A DNA stretch of 49,215 nucleotides from an uncultured Pelagibacteraceae bacterium. Lineage in GTDB: Bacteria; Pseudomonadota; Alphaproteobacteria; Pelagibacterales; Pelagibacteraceae. Of this stretch, positions 1 through 8,387 are shown piece after piece (position 1 is the first letter of the stretch; the number at the start of each line of letters is the position of its first letter). The notes under the pieces are model-generated. The model did no database searches. It was given only the letters and a program-made list of their open reading frames with translations, and was not told the DNA's origin. The stretch covers positions 1 through 49,215 of the forward strand of contig CACICY010000005.1 in NCBI GenBank assembly GCA_902585265.1. The letters are read 5' to 3'. A program made the translations under genes and the position numbers.

Positions 1-303
1 TTAGGGATTGATGATCTATTTGAAGACGTATTTGATATAGTTGATGCGGAATATAACCCAAAACCTGCAGCGAAAGCATTCGATCTGATGGTAAAAAAAT
101 TTGATATTGACCCAGAAGAAACAATTTATATTGAAGATATTGCAAAAAACTTGTCAATTGGGAAAGAAAGAGGAGCTACGACAGTTTGGCTAATCAATAA
201 TGAATATTGGGGTAAAAAAGAATCTGATAAAGACTATATTGACTATAAAATAGAAAATCTCTCTTTATTTTTAAAAGAAATAAGGATATTAAAAAACTCA
301 TAA
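1..303 (+). CDS. HAD-family pyrimidine 5'-nucleotidase, C-terminal part
   Basis: The reading frame is open from base 1 to the TAA at 301-303, so about 100 C-terminal residues are visible and the start lies upstream of the window. The visible part matches the end of a HAD-superfamily phosphatase: a conserved lysine in a YNPKPAAKAF segment (HAD motif III) and an acidic IYIEDIAKNL segment (motif IV, metal-binding acids), followed by a TVWL strand. The KPAAKAF and EDIAKNL pattern is typical of pyrimidine 5'-nucleotidases, which remove phosphate from UMP/CMP-type nucleotides in the cytoplasm. The catalytic Asp motif I is outside the window, so the substrate call is inferred from family resemblance. 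It ends 3 bases before dapD and is probably co-transcribed with it. Confidence 0.8.
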   Translation, partial: LGIDDLFEDVFDIVDAEYNPKPAAKAFDLMVKKFDIDPEETIYIEDIAKNLSIGKERGATTVWLINNEYWGKKESDKDYIDYKIENLSLFLKEIRILKNS

Positions 304-306
304 ATT

Positions 307-1134
307 ATGAGTATAGAAAATTTAATAAATGAAGCTTGGGAAAAAAGGGATCAAATAAATCCTTCTTCAGATCAGTCTTTAAAAGATACAATAAATCAAG
401 TTATTGATGACTTAGATAGTGGAAAGTCGCGAGTTGCTGAAAAAATAAATGGTGAATGGATAACTCATCAACATTTGAAAAAAGCAATCATGTTAAGTTT
501 TAGATTATATCCAATGGAGAATTTGAACGGTCCATATAGTAGTTGGTATGATAAAGCTCATCTACTAAAAGGTAAGACTGCAGGATGGACAAAAGAAGAT
601 CATGAGAAAGCGGGTTTTAGAATGGTGCCTAACTCTCCAGTAAGAAAAGGAAGTTTTGTTGGAAAGAACGCAGTTTTAATGCCGTGCTACGTTAACATTG
701 GGGCATACATAGATGAAGGAACAATGATTGATACATTTGCAAGAGCAGGAAGCTGTAGCCAAATTGGAAAAAATTGCCATATATCAGCAGGTTCAGGTGT
801 AGGTGGAGTTTTAGAACCCGCGCAAGCTCTGCCAACTATTATTGAGGATAATGTTTTTTTAGGTGCAATGTCTGAAGTTGTAGAAGGTGTAATTGTAGGA
901 GAAGGATCTGTACTGAGCATGGGCATGTACATAGGACAATCTACAAAAATTGTTAATAGAAAAACTGGAGAAATTACTTATGGAAAAATTCCTCCTTATT
1001 CAGTTGTAGTACCAGGTTCACTTCCTGACAAAAATAACCCAACTGCACCCTCACTATATTGTGCTGTAATAATTAAGCAAGTAGATGAGAAGACAAGATC
1101 TAAAACTTCTATTAACGATCTCCTGAGAGAATAG
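307..1134 (+). CDS. dapD: 2,3,4,5-tetrahydropyridine-2,6-dicarboxylate N-succinyltransferase
   Basis: DapD transfers succinyl from succinyl-CoA to tetrahydrodipicolinate in the succinylase branch of diaminopimelate and lysine synthesis. The 275-residue protein has the usual length. An N-terminal helical domain (about 1-100) is followed by a left-handed beta-helix built of hexapeptide repeats, visible from about residue 108 (RKGSFVGKNAVLMPCYVNIG) through GTMIDTFARAGSCSQIGKNC and the GSGVGGVLEP turn, and then a short C-terminal domain. The ATG lies 3 bases after the upstream stop. dapE starts 5 bases downstream, so consecutive pathway steps form one operon. The order dapD-dapE is common in alphaproteobacteria. 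No oddities seen. Confidence 0.96.
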   Translation: MSIENLINEAWEKRDQINPSSDQSLKDTINQVIDDLDSGKSRVAEKINGEWITHQHLKKAIMLSFRLYPMENLNGPYSSWYDKAHLLKGKTAGWTKEDHEKAGFRMVPNSPVRKGSFVGKNAVLMPCYVNIGAYIDEGTMIDTFARAGSCSQIGKNCHISAGSGVGGVLEPAQALPTIIEDNVFLGAMSEVVEGVIVGEGSVLSMGMYIGQSTKIVNRKTGEITYGKIPPYSVVVPGSLPDKNNPTAPSLYCAVIIKQVDEKTRSKTSINDLLRE

Positions 1135-1139
1135 TTTCG

Positions 1140-2297
1140 ATGAAAATTATAAATGAACTTCAATTAGCTAAAGAGCTAATTAGATTTCCAACTGTAACTC
1201 CTATAGATGCTGGAATAATGAAATTTTTAGAAAAAAAATTGAAAAAACTCGGCTTTAAAACTAAAATTCTTGAGTTCAAAGAAAAAGGAATTGCTCCAGT
1301 TAAAAATCTATATGCAAGATTAGGAACTAAAAGTCCTAATTTTTGTTATGCAGGACATCTTGATGTTGTTCCAGCTGGAAATTTAAGAGATTGGACAGTA
1401 AATCCATTTAAACCAACAATTAAGAAAGGACATTTAATTGGAAGGGGTGCAAATGATATGAAAAGCTCTATAGCTGCATTTGTGTCTGCTATAAGCGTTT
1501 TTGTTGAAAAAAATAGAGGTTTTAATGGATCGATAAGTCTTTTAATTACTGGAGATGAGGAAGGTGTTGCCATTAATGGAACCAAGAAAGTTGTAGATTA
1601 TTTAAAAAAGAAACGAGAGAAAATAGATTTTTGCTTAGTTGGAGAGCCAACTAATCCCAATAAATTAGGTGAAATGATTAAAATTGGTCGAAGAGGAAGT
1701 ATGAACGGTCGATTAACAATTACAGGAGTTCAAGGGCATGTAGCATATCCTCATAGAGCAAATAACCCTTCTACTGCTCTAGTTGGAGTACTTAAAGAAC
1801 TAAAAGATATACGATTTGACAAGGGCACGAAGGATTTTCAACCAACAAATCTTGAAATTACGAAAATTAATATAAATAATACTGCAGACAATGTAATTCC
1901 AGGTCTTGCATATGCTTCATTTAATATAAGATTTAATAATATGCATACTTCAAATTCAATTAAAAAAAAAATTAATAAAATTTTAAAAAAAGTATGTAAT
2001 AAAACTAAATCTAAATATAAAATTGATTACAGTGTTTCAGGTGAAGCTTTTCTTACAAAGCCTAATAGTACAACATTTATGATACAAAGTATTATTAAAA
2101 AAGTTACTAAAATAAAGCCTAAACTTTCAACTACTGGAGGCACATCTGATGCAAGGTTTATTAGGGAAATAGCTCCTTGTTTAGAATTTGGCTTAGTAGG
2201 AAAAACTATGCATAAAGTTGATGAGGCTGTCTCACTAACTGATTTAAAAAAATTGAGTTTAATATATTCAAAAGTTTTAAAAAATTATTTTAAGTGA
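1140..2297 (+). CDS. dapE: Succinyl-diaminopimelate desuccinylase
   Basis: DapE is a two-zinc M20 peptidase-family enzyme that removes succinate from N-succinyl-LL-diaminopimelate, giving LL-DAP for lysine and peptidoglycan. At 385 residues it has normal family length. Metal-site motifs are visible: AGHLDVVPAG with H73 and D75, GRGANDMKSS with bridging D106, the catalytic and metal pair E140-E141 in GDEEG, and a late TMHKVDEAV segment carrying the last histidine ligand. The lid/dimer domain begins near RRGSMNGRLT. Its TGA overlaps the GTG of the next gene by 4 bases (GTGA), so the deacetylase downstream is probably translationally coupled to it. Confidence 0.95.
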   Translation: MKIINELQLAKELIRFPTVTPIDAGIMKFLEKKLKKLGFKTKILEFKEKGIAPVKNLYARLGTKSPNFCYAGHLDVVPAGNLRDWTVNPFKPTIKKGHLIGRGANDMKSSIAAFVSAISVFVEKNRGFNGSISLLITGDEEGVAINGTKKVVDYLKKKREKIDFCLVGEPTNPNKLGEMIKIGRRGSMNGRLTITGVQGHVAYPHRANNPSTALVGVLKELKDIRFDKGTKDFQPTNLEITKININNTADNVIPGLAYASFNIRFNNMHTSNSIKKKINKILKKVCNKTKSKYKIDYSVSGEAFLTKPNSTTFMIQSIIKKVTKIKPKLSTTGGTSDARFIREIAPCLEFGLVGKTMHKVDEAVSLTDLKKLSLIYSKVLKNYFK

Positions 2298-3223
2298 AGA
2301 CTGGTCTAATCACTTCAGATACTTATAAAAACCATAATACTGGGAATGGCCATCCAGAAAAAATTGATAGAGTTACTGCTATAATTGATAACTTTAAAAA
2401 AATAGATAACAAAAATCTTATATGGAAAAAACCAAATAAATTTGACGAATTTTTTTTAAATAAAACCCATTCAATAGAATATATTAATCATGTTAAACAG
2501 TCTTTTCCAAAAAAGGGTTTAGTATTTTTAGATGGTGACACAATTGTTTCCCCTGGTAGTAAAGATGCTACTAAAGATGCAGTAGGTTCAATTATTACAG
2601 CAATAGATGGAGTACAAAACAAAGAATTTAAGAATGCTTTTTGTGCTGTAAGACCTCCAGGTCATCATGCAGAAAAAGAAAAAGCTATGGGATTTTGTAT
2701 CTATAATAATGTAGCAGTTGGTGCTAATTACTTAATTGAAAAGTATAAATACAAAAAAATTGCAATAATTGATTTTGATGTTCACCATGGTAATGGAACT
2801 CAAGATATTTTTTATGATAATGAAAAGGTATTATATGTTTCTACTCACCAATACCCTTATTACCCCGGCTCAGGTTCAAATAAAGAAAATGGAAAATTTA
2901 ATAATGTATTAAATATTCCACTAGAAGCTGGAACAACATCTGAAGTATATTTAAATGCATATGAAAATGTTTTAACTAAAATAAAACAATTCAAACCTGA
3001 ATTTTTGTTATTTTCTGCGGGTTTTGATGCACATATTGACGATCCGTTAGCACAAATGAAATTATGTACTGAGGATTTTTATAAAATTACCAAAAGGACT
3101 TTAGAATATTCTAAATCTTTTTGTAATGGTAGGGTCGTTTCAATTCTTGAAGGTGGTTATGATCTTAAAGCCTTACAAAATAGTACTCAAAGACATGTTG
3201 ATGCGTTGTTAGAATTTAATTGA
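2294..3223 (+). CDS. Histone-deacetylase-family zinc amidohydrolase
   Basis: This 309-residue protein is a full arginase/deacetylase-fold enzyme of the class II HDAC, acetylpolyamine amidohydrolase and AcuC superfamily. Such enzymes remove acetyl or acyl groups from lysine side chains or polyamines. All catalytic elements are present: the His pair H124-H125 in RPPGHHAE, zinc ligands D162 and H164 in DFDVHHGNGT, zinc ligand D245 in SAGFDAH, and the transition-state tyrosine Y289 in EGGYD. The GTG start at 2294 overlaps the dapE stop by 4 bases. It lacks a signal peptide and should be cytoplasmic. The natural substrate cannot be told from sequence; protein acetyl-lysine, acetylpolyamine and acetylated amino acids are all possible. 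A SET-domain gene follows 31 bases later. Confidence 0.92.
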   Translation: MKTGLITSDTYKNHNTGNGHPEKIDRVTAIIDNFKKIDNKNLIWKKPNKFDEFFLNKTHSIEYINHVKQSFPKKGLVFLDGDTIVSPGSKDATKDAVGSIITAIDGVQNKEFKNAFCAVRPPGHHAEKEKAMGFCIYNNVAVGANYLIEKYKYKKIAIIDFDVHHGNGTQDIFYDNEKVLYVSTHQYPYYPGSGSNKENGKFNNVLNIPLEAGTTSEVYLNAYENVLTKIKQFKPEFLLFSAGFDAHIDDPLAQMKLCTEDFYKITKRTLEYSKSFCNGRVVSILEGGYDLKALQNSTQRHVDALLEFN

Positions 3224-3254
3224 TAATATTTTTTTAAGCACTAAACACAAACAT

Positions 3255-3728
3255 ATGAAACCATATAAGATTAAAAAGTCTGATATTGATAAAAAAGGTA
3301 AAGGTCTCTACGCCACAAGAGATATAAAAGAAGGTGAGAAAATAATAGATTACATTGGTAAATTAATTACCAAAAAACAAACTGAGAATTCTGACAAATA
3401 CGATAATAGTAAGCCAATATATTTATTTACAGTAAATAAAAGATATGATCTCGATGGGGATTTCCCATGGAATACAGCTGGTCTAATAAATCACTCATGT
3501 GAAAATAATTGTGATTACGATGGTAAGGGGCTTAAAATTTGGGTTAAGGCTATAAAAGATATTAAAAAAGGTGAGGAATTAACTTGTGACTATGGATTTG
3601 GTTATGACAAAGATTATAAACAATTTCCTTGTAAATGTAAGTCAAATAATTGTTGTGGCTATATTGTAAGAGCAGAATCAAGATGGAGAATTAATAAAAA
3701 ATTCTCAATGGGTAATAAGAAAAATTAG
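3255..3728 (+). CDS. Small SET-domain protein lysine methyltransferase
   Basis: The 157-residue protein is almost entirely a SET domain with a post-SET cysteine cluster. It shows GKGLYATRDIKEGE at the start (SAM-binding region), LINHSCENNC with N79, H80 and C82, GEELTCDYGF with the catalytic-tunnel residues D112 and Y113, and post-SET cysteines C126, C128, C133 and C134 in PCKCKSNNCCG. C82 plus the post-SET cysteines would make the usual structural zinc site. Such enzymes transfer methyl groups from SAM to protein lysine side chains; the bacterial target is unknown here. The gene follows the deacetylase after 31 bases on the same strand and overlaps the convergent truA by 4 bases. Domain assignment is secure, substrate is not. 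Confidence 0.9.
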   Translation: MKPYKIKKSDIDKKGKGLYATRDIKEGEKIIDYIGKLITKKQTENSDKYDNSKPIYLFTVNKRYDLDGDFPWNTAGLINHSCENNCDYDGKGLKIWVKAIKDIKKGEELTCDYGFGYDKDYKQFPCKCKSNNCCGYIVRAESRWRINKKFSMGNKKN

Positions 3729-4465
3729 TATAAAACTTTTTTCAAAAATAATCCTTCTGCTGGTGCTGGTGGTGCACATAAATTTCTATTTTTTGATTTA
3801 ATTACACTTATAAATTTTTTTAATGTCCACTTTTTTTCACCAACATATTTTAAACAACCAACCATAGATCTAACTTGTTGTTTTAAAAATGATTGAGATC
3901 TAAACTCTAGTTCAATTTTGTTTTTTGTCTTTTTAATTTTAACAGATTTAATTGATCTTATTGGGCTCTTTGCATTACATCCAGATGCTCTAAAAGTTGA
4001 AAAATCATGAGATCCAATTAATTTTTTTGCTGCTTTTTTCATTTTCTCTAATTCGAGGTTTTTAATAACAAACCAACCTCGCTTATTTTGAAGGATCGGT
4101 TTACTTAATTGATTAAAAATAACATATTTATAAACTCTTTCTTTTGCAGAAAAACGTGCATGAAATTTCATATTTTTTCTTTTTATTTTTAAAATGGCTA
4201 TTTCGTATTTATTTAAAAAAAAATTAATTGATTTTAAAAATTGATTTAAATTTTGAATTTTTTCAGTGACATCAAAATGTGCAGATTGCTCAATTGCATG
4301 TACACCTGTATCTGTCCTTCCCGAGCCAATAAGTGTAATTTTTTCATTTAAAAGATATGAAATTTTTTTTTGAGTTAATCCTTGTATAGTTTTGCCTTTT
4401 GTTTGTACCTGCCAACCTATGAAAGAGGATCCAACATATTCGATTAGAATTTGATATCTGAACAT
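3725..4465 (-). CDS. truA: tRNA pseudouridine synthase A
   Basis: TruA makes pseudouridine at positions 38-40 of the tRNA anticodon stem-loop. The 246-residue protein has family length and shows the catalytic aspartate D52 in GSGRTDTGVHA, the following EQSAHFD segment, the RVYKYVI and SHDFSTFRASG stretches, and the C-terminal FLKQQVRSMVG and APPAPAEGLFL motifs. It is the last gene of the def-fmt-truA run: fmt ends 2 bases upstream of its ATG. Its stop overlaps the convergent SET-domain gene by 4 bases, leaving no room for a separate intrinsic terminator. Confidence 0.95.
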   Translation of the reverse strand: MFRYQILIEYVGSSFIGWQVQTKGKTIQGLTQKKISYLLNEKITLIGSGRTDTGVHAIEQSAHFDVTEKIQNLNQFLKSINFFLNKYEIAILKIKRKNMKFHARFSAKERVYKYVIFNQLSKPILQNKRGWFVIKNLELEKMKKAAKKLIGSHDFSTFRASGCNAKSPIRSIKSVKIKKTKNKIELEFRSQSFLKQQVRSMVGCLKYVGEKKWTLKKFISVIKSKNRNLCAPPAPAEGLFLKKVLY

Positions 4466-4467
4466 GT

Positions 4468-5388
4468 TTAATTCAAATCAGTGCCTTTAGTAATTTGGCT
4501 ACCACGCAGAAATTCCTTAGTTTTTTGAACTGTTTTACCTTGCCTTTGTATCTCAATGATTTTTATTGAATTTTCACCACAGCCAATTTCAAAATTATCT
4601 GATAAGACATATCCTGATTTTCCACTTAAAATTGATTTTTCTGCTTTTAGTATCTTGTATCTTTCCCCTTTAAATTCAAACCAACCTCCTGGATTAGGAT
4701 ATAGACCATTAATTTTTCCTATGATTTTTAAATTACTGTCCTCCCAATTTATTTTTCCTTCTTCTTTTTTAATTTTTTTTGCATATGTAGATTTGCTATG
4801 ATCTTGTTCTTTAAAATGTGCTTTGTTATCAAAAATATCATCAATATTTTGTAGTATTTTTTCAGATGCTAAATTACTTAATCTTTGAGATAAATCCTCA
4901 CTATTTTCATTTTCTAAAATATTTATGGAATATTGATTACAAACGGGACCGGAGTCTAAACCCTCATTAATTTTCATTATAGAAATACCTGTTGACGTTT
5001 CATTATCCATAATTGCTCTTTGAATGGGAGCCGCGCCTCGTAATTTTGGTAAAAGTGAATAATGAATATTTATCCATCCATATTTTGGAATTTCTAAAAT
5101 GTTTTTTTTAAGAATTTGCCCGTAAGCAACAACGATACCCAAACTTATATTTTGTTTATTAAGAAAGTTTTTTTCTTCAGCATTATCTAATGCAATTGGA
5201 GTTCTAACAGGAATATTTAATATTTCAGCCATTATATGAACGGGTGACTTATTTAATCTGTGCCCTCTATTTGATCCTACGGGTGGTTGAGTATAAACAA
5301 CCTCAATATCAAAACCATTTTGATACAATGATTTGAGTATTTGCCCAGAAATAGTGGGAGTACCCATGAAAGCAATTTTTTTGCTCAT
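4468..5388 (-). CDS. fmt: Methionyl-tRNA formyltransferase
   Basis: Fmt formylates the initiator Met-tRNA using 10-formyltetrahydrofolate. The 306-residue protein has the Rossmann-type formyltransferase domain starting with KIAFMGTP, the catalytic Asn-His pair N107 and H109 in WINIHYSLLP, the LPKLRGAAPIQ loop, and the catalytic aspartate D145 in NEGLDSGP. A C-terminal OB-like tRNA-binding domain begins near KINGLYPNPGGW. The ATG overlaps the def TAA by one base (TAATG), so the deformylase and formylase are translationally coupled, as expected for a pair acting on the same N-formyl group. Confidence 0.96.
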   Translation of the reverse strand: MSKKIAFMGTPTISGQILKSLYQNGFDIEVVYTQPPVGSNRGHRLNKSPVHIMAEILNIPVRTPIALDNAEEKNFLNKQNISLGIVVAYGQILKKNILEIPKYGWINIHYSLLPKLRGAAPIQRAIMDNETSTGISIMKINEGLDSGPVCNQYSINILENENSEDLSQRLSNLASEKILQNIDDIFDNKAHFKEQDHSKSTYAKKIKKEEGKINWEDSNLKIIGKINGLYPNPGGWFEFKGERYKILKAEKSILSGKSGYVLSDNFEIGCGENSIKIIEIQRQGKTVQKTKEFLRGSQITKGTDLN

Positions 5389-5909
5389 TAAACAATAATT
5401 CTATCAGGAGGATTTTTTCTTTTTGATAATTTTTTAACAATCATTGTTTTTTTTAATTTTGATAAATAATCTATGAATAGAATTCCTTCAAGATGATCCA
5501 TTTCATGTTGTATACAGGTTGCAAGGAGCCCATTTGCTTCTAAAGTTTTATTTTCCCCATTATAATCTAAATATTCAACCTCACAATATTTAGGTCTGTC
5601 AACTTCCGCAAAATAATCAGGGACAGATAAACATCCCTCTTCATATGTTGTTTTTTCCTTATCCTTGTTTTTAATTATAGGATTTACAAAATACATTGGA
5701 TTTTTCTTTCCATCTTTTGAAATATCCATCACTATAATTCTTTTTGGAATACCAATTTGAATTGCTGCTAAACCAATACCATTAGCTGCATACATTGTTT
5801 CCAACATATCATCCATTAACTTTCTTTCTTTATTTCCCACTGTTTGTACTGGTTTTGAGACTTGTCTTAAAATCTCGTTGGGTTCAGTTAAAATTGTTTT
5901 TATTGTCAT
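5388..5909 (-). CDS. def: Peptide deformylase
   Basis: Def is the Fe(II)/Zn(II) metalloenzyme that removes the formyl group from nascent proteins. All three family motifs are visible in 173 residues: GIGLAAIQ (44-51), EEGCLSVP with metal ligand C93, and QHEMDHLEG with metal ligands H135 and H139 and catalytic E136. Length and motif spacing are normal for the bacterial type I enzyme. It starts 16 bases after the stop of the exported 578-residue protein and overlaps fmt by one base, so the order is unknown exported protein, def, fmt, truA. Confidence 0.96.
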   Translation of the reverse strand: MTIKTILTEPNEILRQVSKPVQTVGNKERKLMDDMLETMYAANGIGLAAIQIGIPKRIIVMDISKDGKKNPMYFVNPIIKNKDKEKTTYEEGCLSVPDYFAEVDRPKYCEVEYLDYNGENKTLEANGLLATCIQHEMDHLEGILFIDYLSKLKKTMIVKKLSKRKNPPDRIIV

Positions 5910-5925
5910 GATTGATTGAGGTATT

Positions 5926-7662
5926 TTAAACTTTTAATGGGAGAATTTCCAATAATAGTTCGTTTCTCAAGCTAATTAATTTTGTTCTATTCATAATTTC
6001 AATTACAAAATTTAGTGACTCACTATTTAATTCATTCAATTCTTTTTCACCAATAATTTCAACTAATTTTAACAGTATCATGCCTGACTCATTATTCTCT
6101 ATCATTTTGTCAATTTCAGAATTTAATTCAGATTTATATTGAGAGAGTTCTTCAATTTGATCTATTTGAATCCCATCAGCTCTTAATGATTGTAATAATA
6201 CAACATCTTTAAAGTTAAAAGAGTAATTCTTGTCTTTTTTCATCTTTGATAACAAATTGTCAGTTAATTTTTGTGTTTTAGGCAAGCTTTGCTTATTCAA
6301 AAAATAATTCAATACTTTTGATTGATGAAAAACTTCATTATTAAACTTAATTTTATTTTTTCTGTTTTCTTCAGTAATTAAATTGGTTTGGTAGAAGTCA
6401 GAAAACTTTAAAGGAATTTTTTTTTTATCCATTTTATTTAACAACTTAGATAATTCATCATCAAATGATTTTTTAAAATTTGAGTTCTCGAAGGAATTAT
6501 TTAATTTTGATAATAATGAAAGTTTATTTTCTAGATTATCTGTTAGTAAAAACCTTTGATACATCAAAGCTCTTCCTTCATAATCAGGTAAATTTTTTAC
6601 TGCATCTTCATAATGAATAAGGTCATCAATCTCAAATTGGAATTTTTTGTACAAATTCAATAGATCTTTTTCATCAAAAATACCTTCACTGGTTGCTTTC
6701 TCTAAAAACTTTACTTGATCAATATCACTAAGATTAAAATCTTTTAAATTTTTAAGTAAATTCCAGTTAGATAAATATTTCCAAATAAATTCATCAGATT
6801 CTATAGATGGATAGTATAAAAATTTCTTGTCTGTTTTGTGAGACAAGTGAAAATAAAGAACATTTTCATCAGACAATATAAAATTATTGTCTTCATATCC
6901 CATTAATACTTCAAACTTTTTAACAAAAAACTCATTCAAAGAATCTAGCTCAGAGTTAAGATCAAACAACAACTGAGCCTCATTTTTTTTATTCTGAGTT
7001 ATTAAGCAATAAATTTTGAAATATGTTAAGTATTCATCGGTTATTAAACTTAAACTATCAACAGCAGAGCATGAATTTTCTATTTTGTTTAATGACAAGT
7101 AATAATCAGCTACGTGTTTTATAAGTCTTTCTTTATCTTTTATTGATGAATTTTTTTGAATAAATTCCTCAACTAAATCAAAATCTTTTTTTTTAATAAG
7201 ATGATCAAGTGTGAAATTTTCAAATTCATGTAATGAAAAGTTTTGATTTGGAATATAAGAGTTTGTTAATAATGCTACGTCCATTAATCTTTCAGAGAAA
7301 CTTGATAAATTTTTAGACTGTATTTGTTCCAGTAACTTTTTTATTTTTATTCCATCTGTTTTTGACCACATATTAAGATTTAGATCGTTGTCATCAGGGT
7401 CGAATAATCCAGCCAACAAAATATTAGAATTGTCTAAATTTTGATCTACTACAATATTCTCATCAGAGAGTTTTACTTTGACACCTTCAAGCTGATCTGT
7501 ATTGTTAGATGTTCCTACATTATTTGTTGATTGAGTATTGTTAATCTCTTTTTTTTCTATTTCTGACCAAATCTCTTTAACCTCTTGAGCCTGAGCAGAT
7601 AGAACAAACAAAAAAAAAGAAGCAGAAATTAAAATCTTACTTAATTGTTTTGAAATTTTCAT
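5926..7662 (-). CDS. Exported protein of unknown function, helical-repeat-like
   Basis: I do not recognise a characterised family. The likely start is the ATG at 7662, giving 578 residues; a TTG further upstream is less likely and would deepen the overlap with the preceding gene. The N-terminus has a clear signal peptide (KISKQL, a hydrophobic ISASFFLFVL core, then SAQAQ), so the mature protein should be periplasmic. The rest is rich in Leu, Asn, Lys and Asp, almost cysteine-free, and looks like stacked alpha helices without readable catalytic motifs. A segment near DPDDNDLNLNMW recalls, from memory only, alphaproteobacterial proteins annotated as antifreeze-glycopeptide-related; this is weak. 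It overlaps the small membrane protein gene by 26 bases and lies 16 bases upstream of def. Confidence 0.75.
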   Translation of the reverse strand: MKISKQLSKILISASFFLFVLSAQAQEVKEIWSEIEKKEINNTQSTNNVGTSNNTDQLEGVKVKLSDENIVVDQNLDNSNILLAGLFDPDDNDLNLNMWSKTDGIKIKKLLEQIQSKNLSSFSERLMDVALLTNSYIPNQNFSLHEFENFTLDHLIKKKDFDLVEEFIQKNSSIKDKERLIKHVADYYLSLNKIENSCSAVDSLSLITDEYLTYFKIYCLITQNKKNEAQLLFDLNSELDSLNEFFVKKFEVLMGYEDNNFILSDENVLYFHLSHKTDKKFLYYPSIESDEFIWKYLSNWNLLKNLKDFNLSDIDQVKFLEKATSEGIFDEKDLLNLYKKFQFEIDDLIHYEDAVKNLPDYEGRALMYQRFLLTDNLENKLSLLSKLNNSFENSNFKKSFDDELSKLLNKMDKKKIPLKFSDFYQTNLITEENRKNKIKFNNEVFHQSKVLNYFLNKQSLPKTQKLTDNLLSKMKKDKNYSFNFKDVVLLQSLRADGIQIDQIEELSQYKSELNSEIDKMIENNESGMILLKLVEIIGEKELNELNSESLNFVIEIMNRTKLISLRNELLLEILPLKV

Positions 7663-7819
7663 TTGGTAAAATTTTTTCAATTTGTTTGTCTGGAGCAGGC
7701 AAATTAATCTGGTTAATCACAATAATGCCAAATACAATTATAAAACTGGCTATTACAATTTTAAAAATTGTCTTTAAGCTAAAAATTTTGTCTTTACTTG
7801 TATTTTTTGTAAATTGCAT
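7637..7819 (-). CDS. Small one-helix membrane protein
   Basis: Sixty residues from the ATG at 7819: a basic N-terminus (QFTKNTSKDK), one strong transmembrane segment (KIVIASFIIVFGIIVINQI, about residues 22-41) and a short polar tail. An upstream in-frame ATG at 7876 would share its CATG with the aroK start and leave no space for either promoter, so the internal start is preferred. Its 3' end overlaps the exported 578-residue protein by 26 bases, which suggests the two are made together; it could anchor or partner that protein. No known family recognised. Membrane topology is predicted by eye only. Confidence 0.6.
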   Translation of the reverse strand: MQFTKNTSKDKIFSLKTIFKIVIASFIIVFGIIVINQINLPAPDKQIEKILPNENFKTIK

Positions 7820-7874
7820 ATAATTTATTAATTTCAAAATAAGACATATTTGTGTTTTTTCAATATAGAAACTC

Positions 7875-8387
7875 ATGAAATCAAATAAAAATATTGTATT
7901 AATTGGAATGATGGGATCTGGAAAATCATCAATTGGTAAAATTTTGTCAAAAAAATTAAATCTAAAATTTATTGATATTGATCAAAAAATTGAAGAAATT
8001 GAGGATTCTAAAATATCAGAAATTTTTACTAAATATGGAGAGAATTATTTTCGTAAAATTGAAGAAAAAATATCTTTAAAATTTCTAAATTCAGAAAATT
8101 CTATAATATCTTTAGGTGGAGGCGGTTTTATAAATACCTCAATCAGAAAAATGTGTAAGAAAAATTGTTTATCTTTTTGGCTAGATTGGAAAAATGAAAC
8201 AATAATAAAAAGGATATATAAAAGTAAGAAAAGACCATTGGCAATTAATCTTACTAAGGGTCAAATTAATAATTTGATAAAAGAAAGATCAAAATTTTAT
8301 AGTTTATCTAATTACAGGATTAATTGTGATAAATTAGACAAAGTTGAAATTATAAATAAGATATTAGAAATTTATGAATACAAATAA
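7875..8387 (+). CDS. aroK: Shikimate kinase
   Basis: AroK phosphorylates shikimate with ATP in the pathway to chorismate and aromatic amino acids. The 170-residue protein has a P-loop GMMGSGKSS (11-19), the Mg/shikimate-binding acids D34 and D36 in FIDID, a SLGGGGF glycine loop for shikimate, and the lid-region arginine in KKRPLA. Length is normal. It overlaps aroB by 14 bases, so the two shikimate-pathway enzymes are translated together. The start faces the divergent small membrane protein gene with about 55 bases between the chosen starts. Confidence 0.95.
   Translation: MKSNKNIVLIGMMGSGKSSIGKILSKKLNLKFIDIDQKIEEIEDSKISEIFTKYGENYFRKIEEKISLKFLNSENSIISLGGGGFINTSIRKMCKKNCLSFWLDWKNETIIKRIYKSKKRPLAINLTKGQINNLIKERSKFYSLSNYRINCDKLDKVEIINKILEIYEYK

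Noticed and set aside
88..303. Start of the first gene at the ATG at 88
   Set aside because: The frame is open back to base 1 and the upstream residues continue the HAD fold, including the conserved lysine, so this is an internal methionine of a truncated gene.
7820..7876. Upstream ATG at 7876 for the small membrane protein
   Set aside because: It would share its CATG with the divergent aroK start and leave no promoter space; the added residues look like translated leader.
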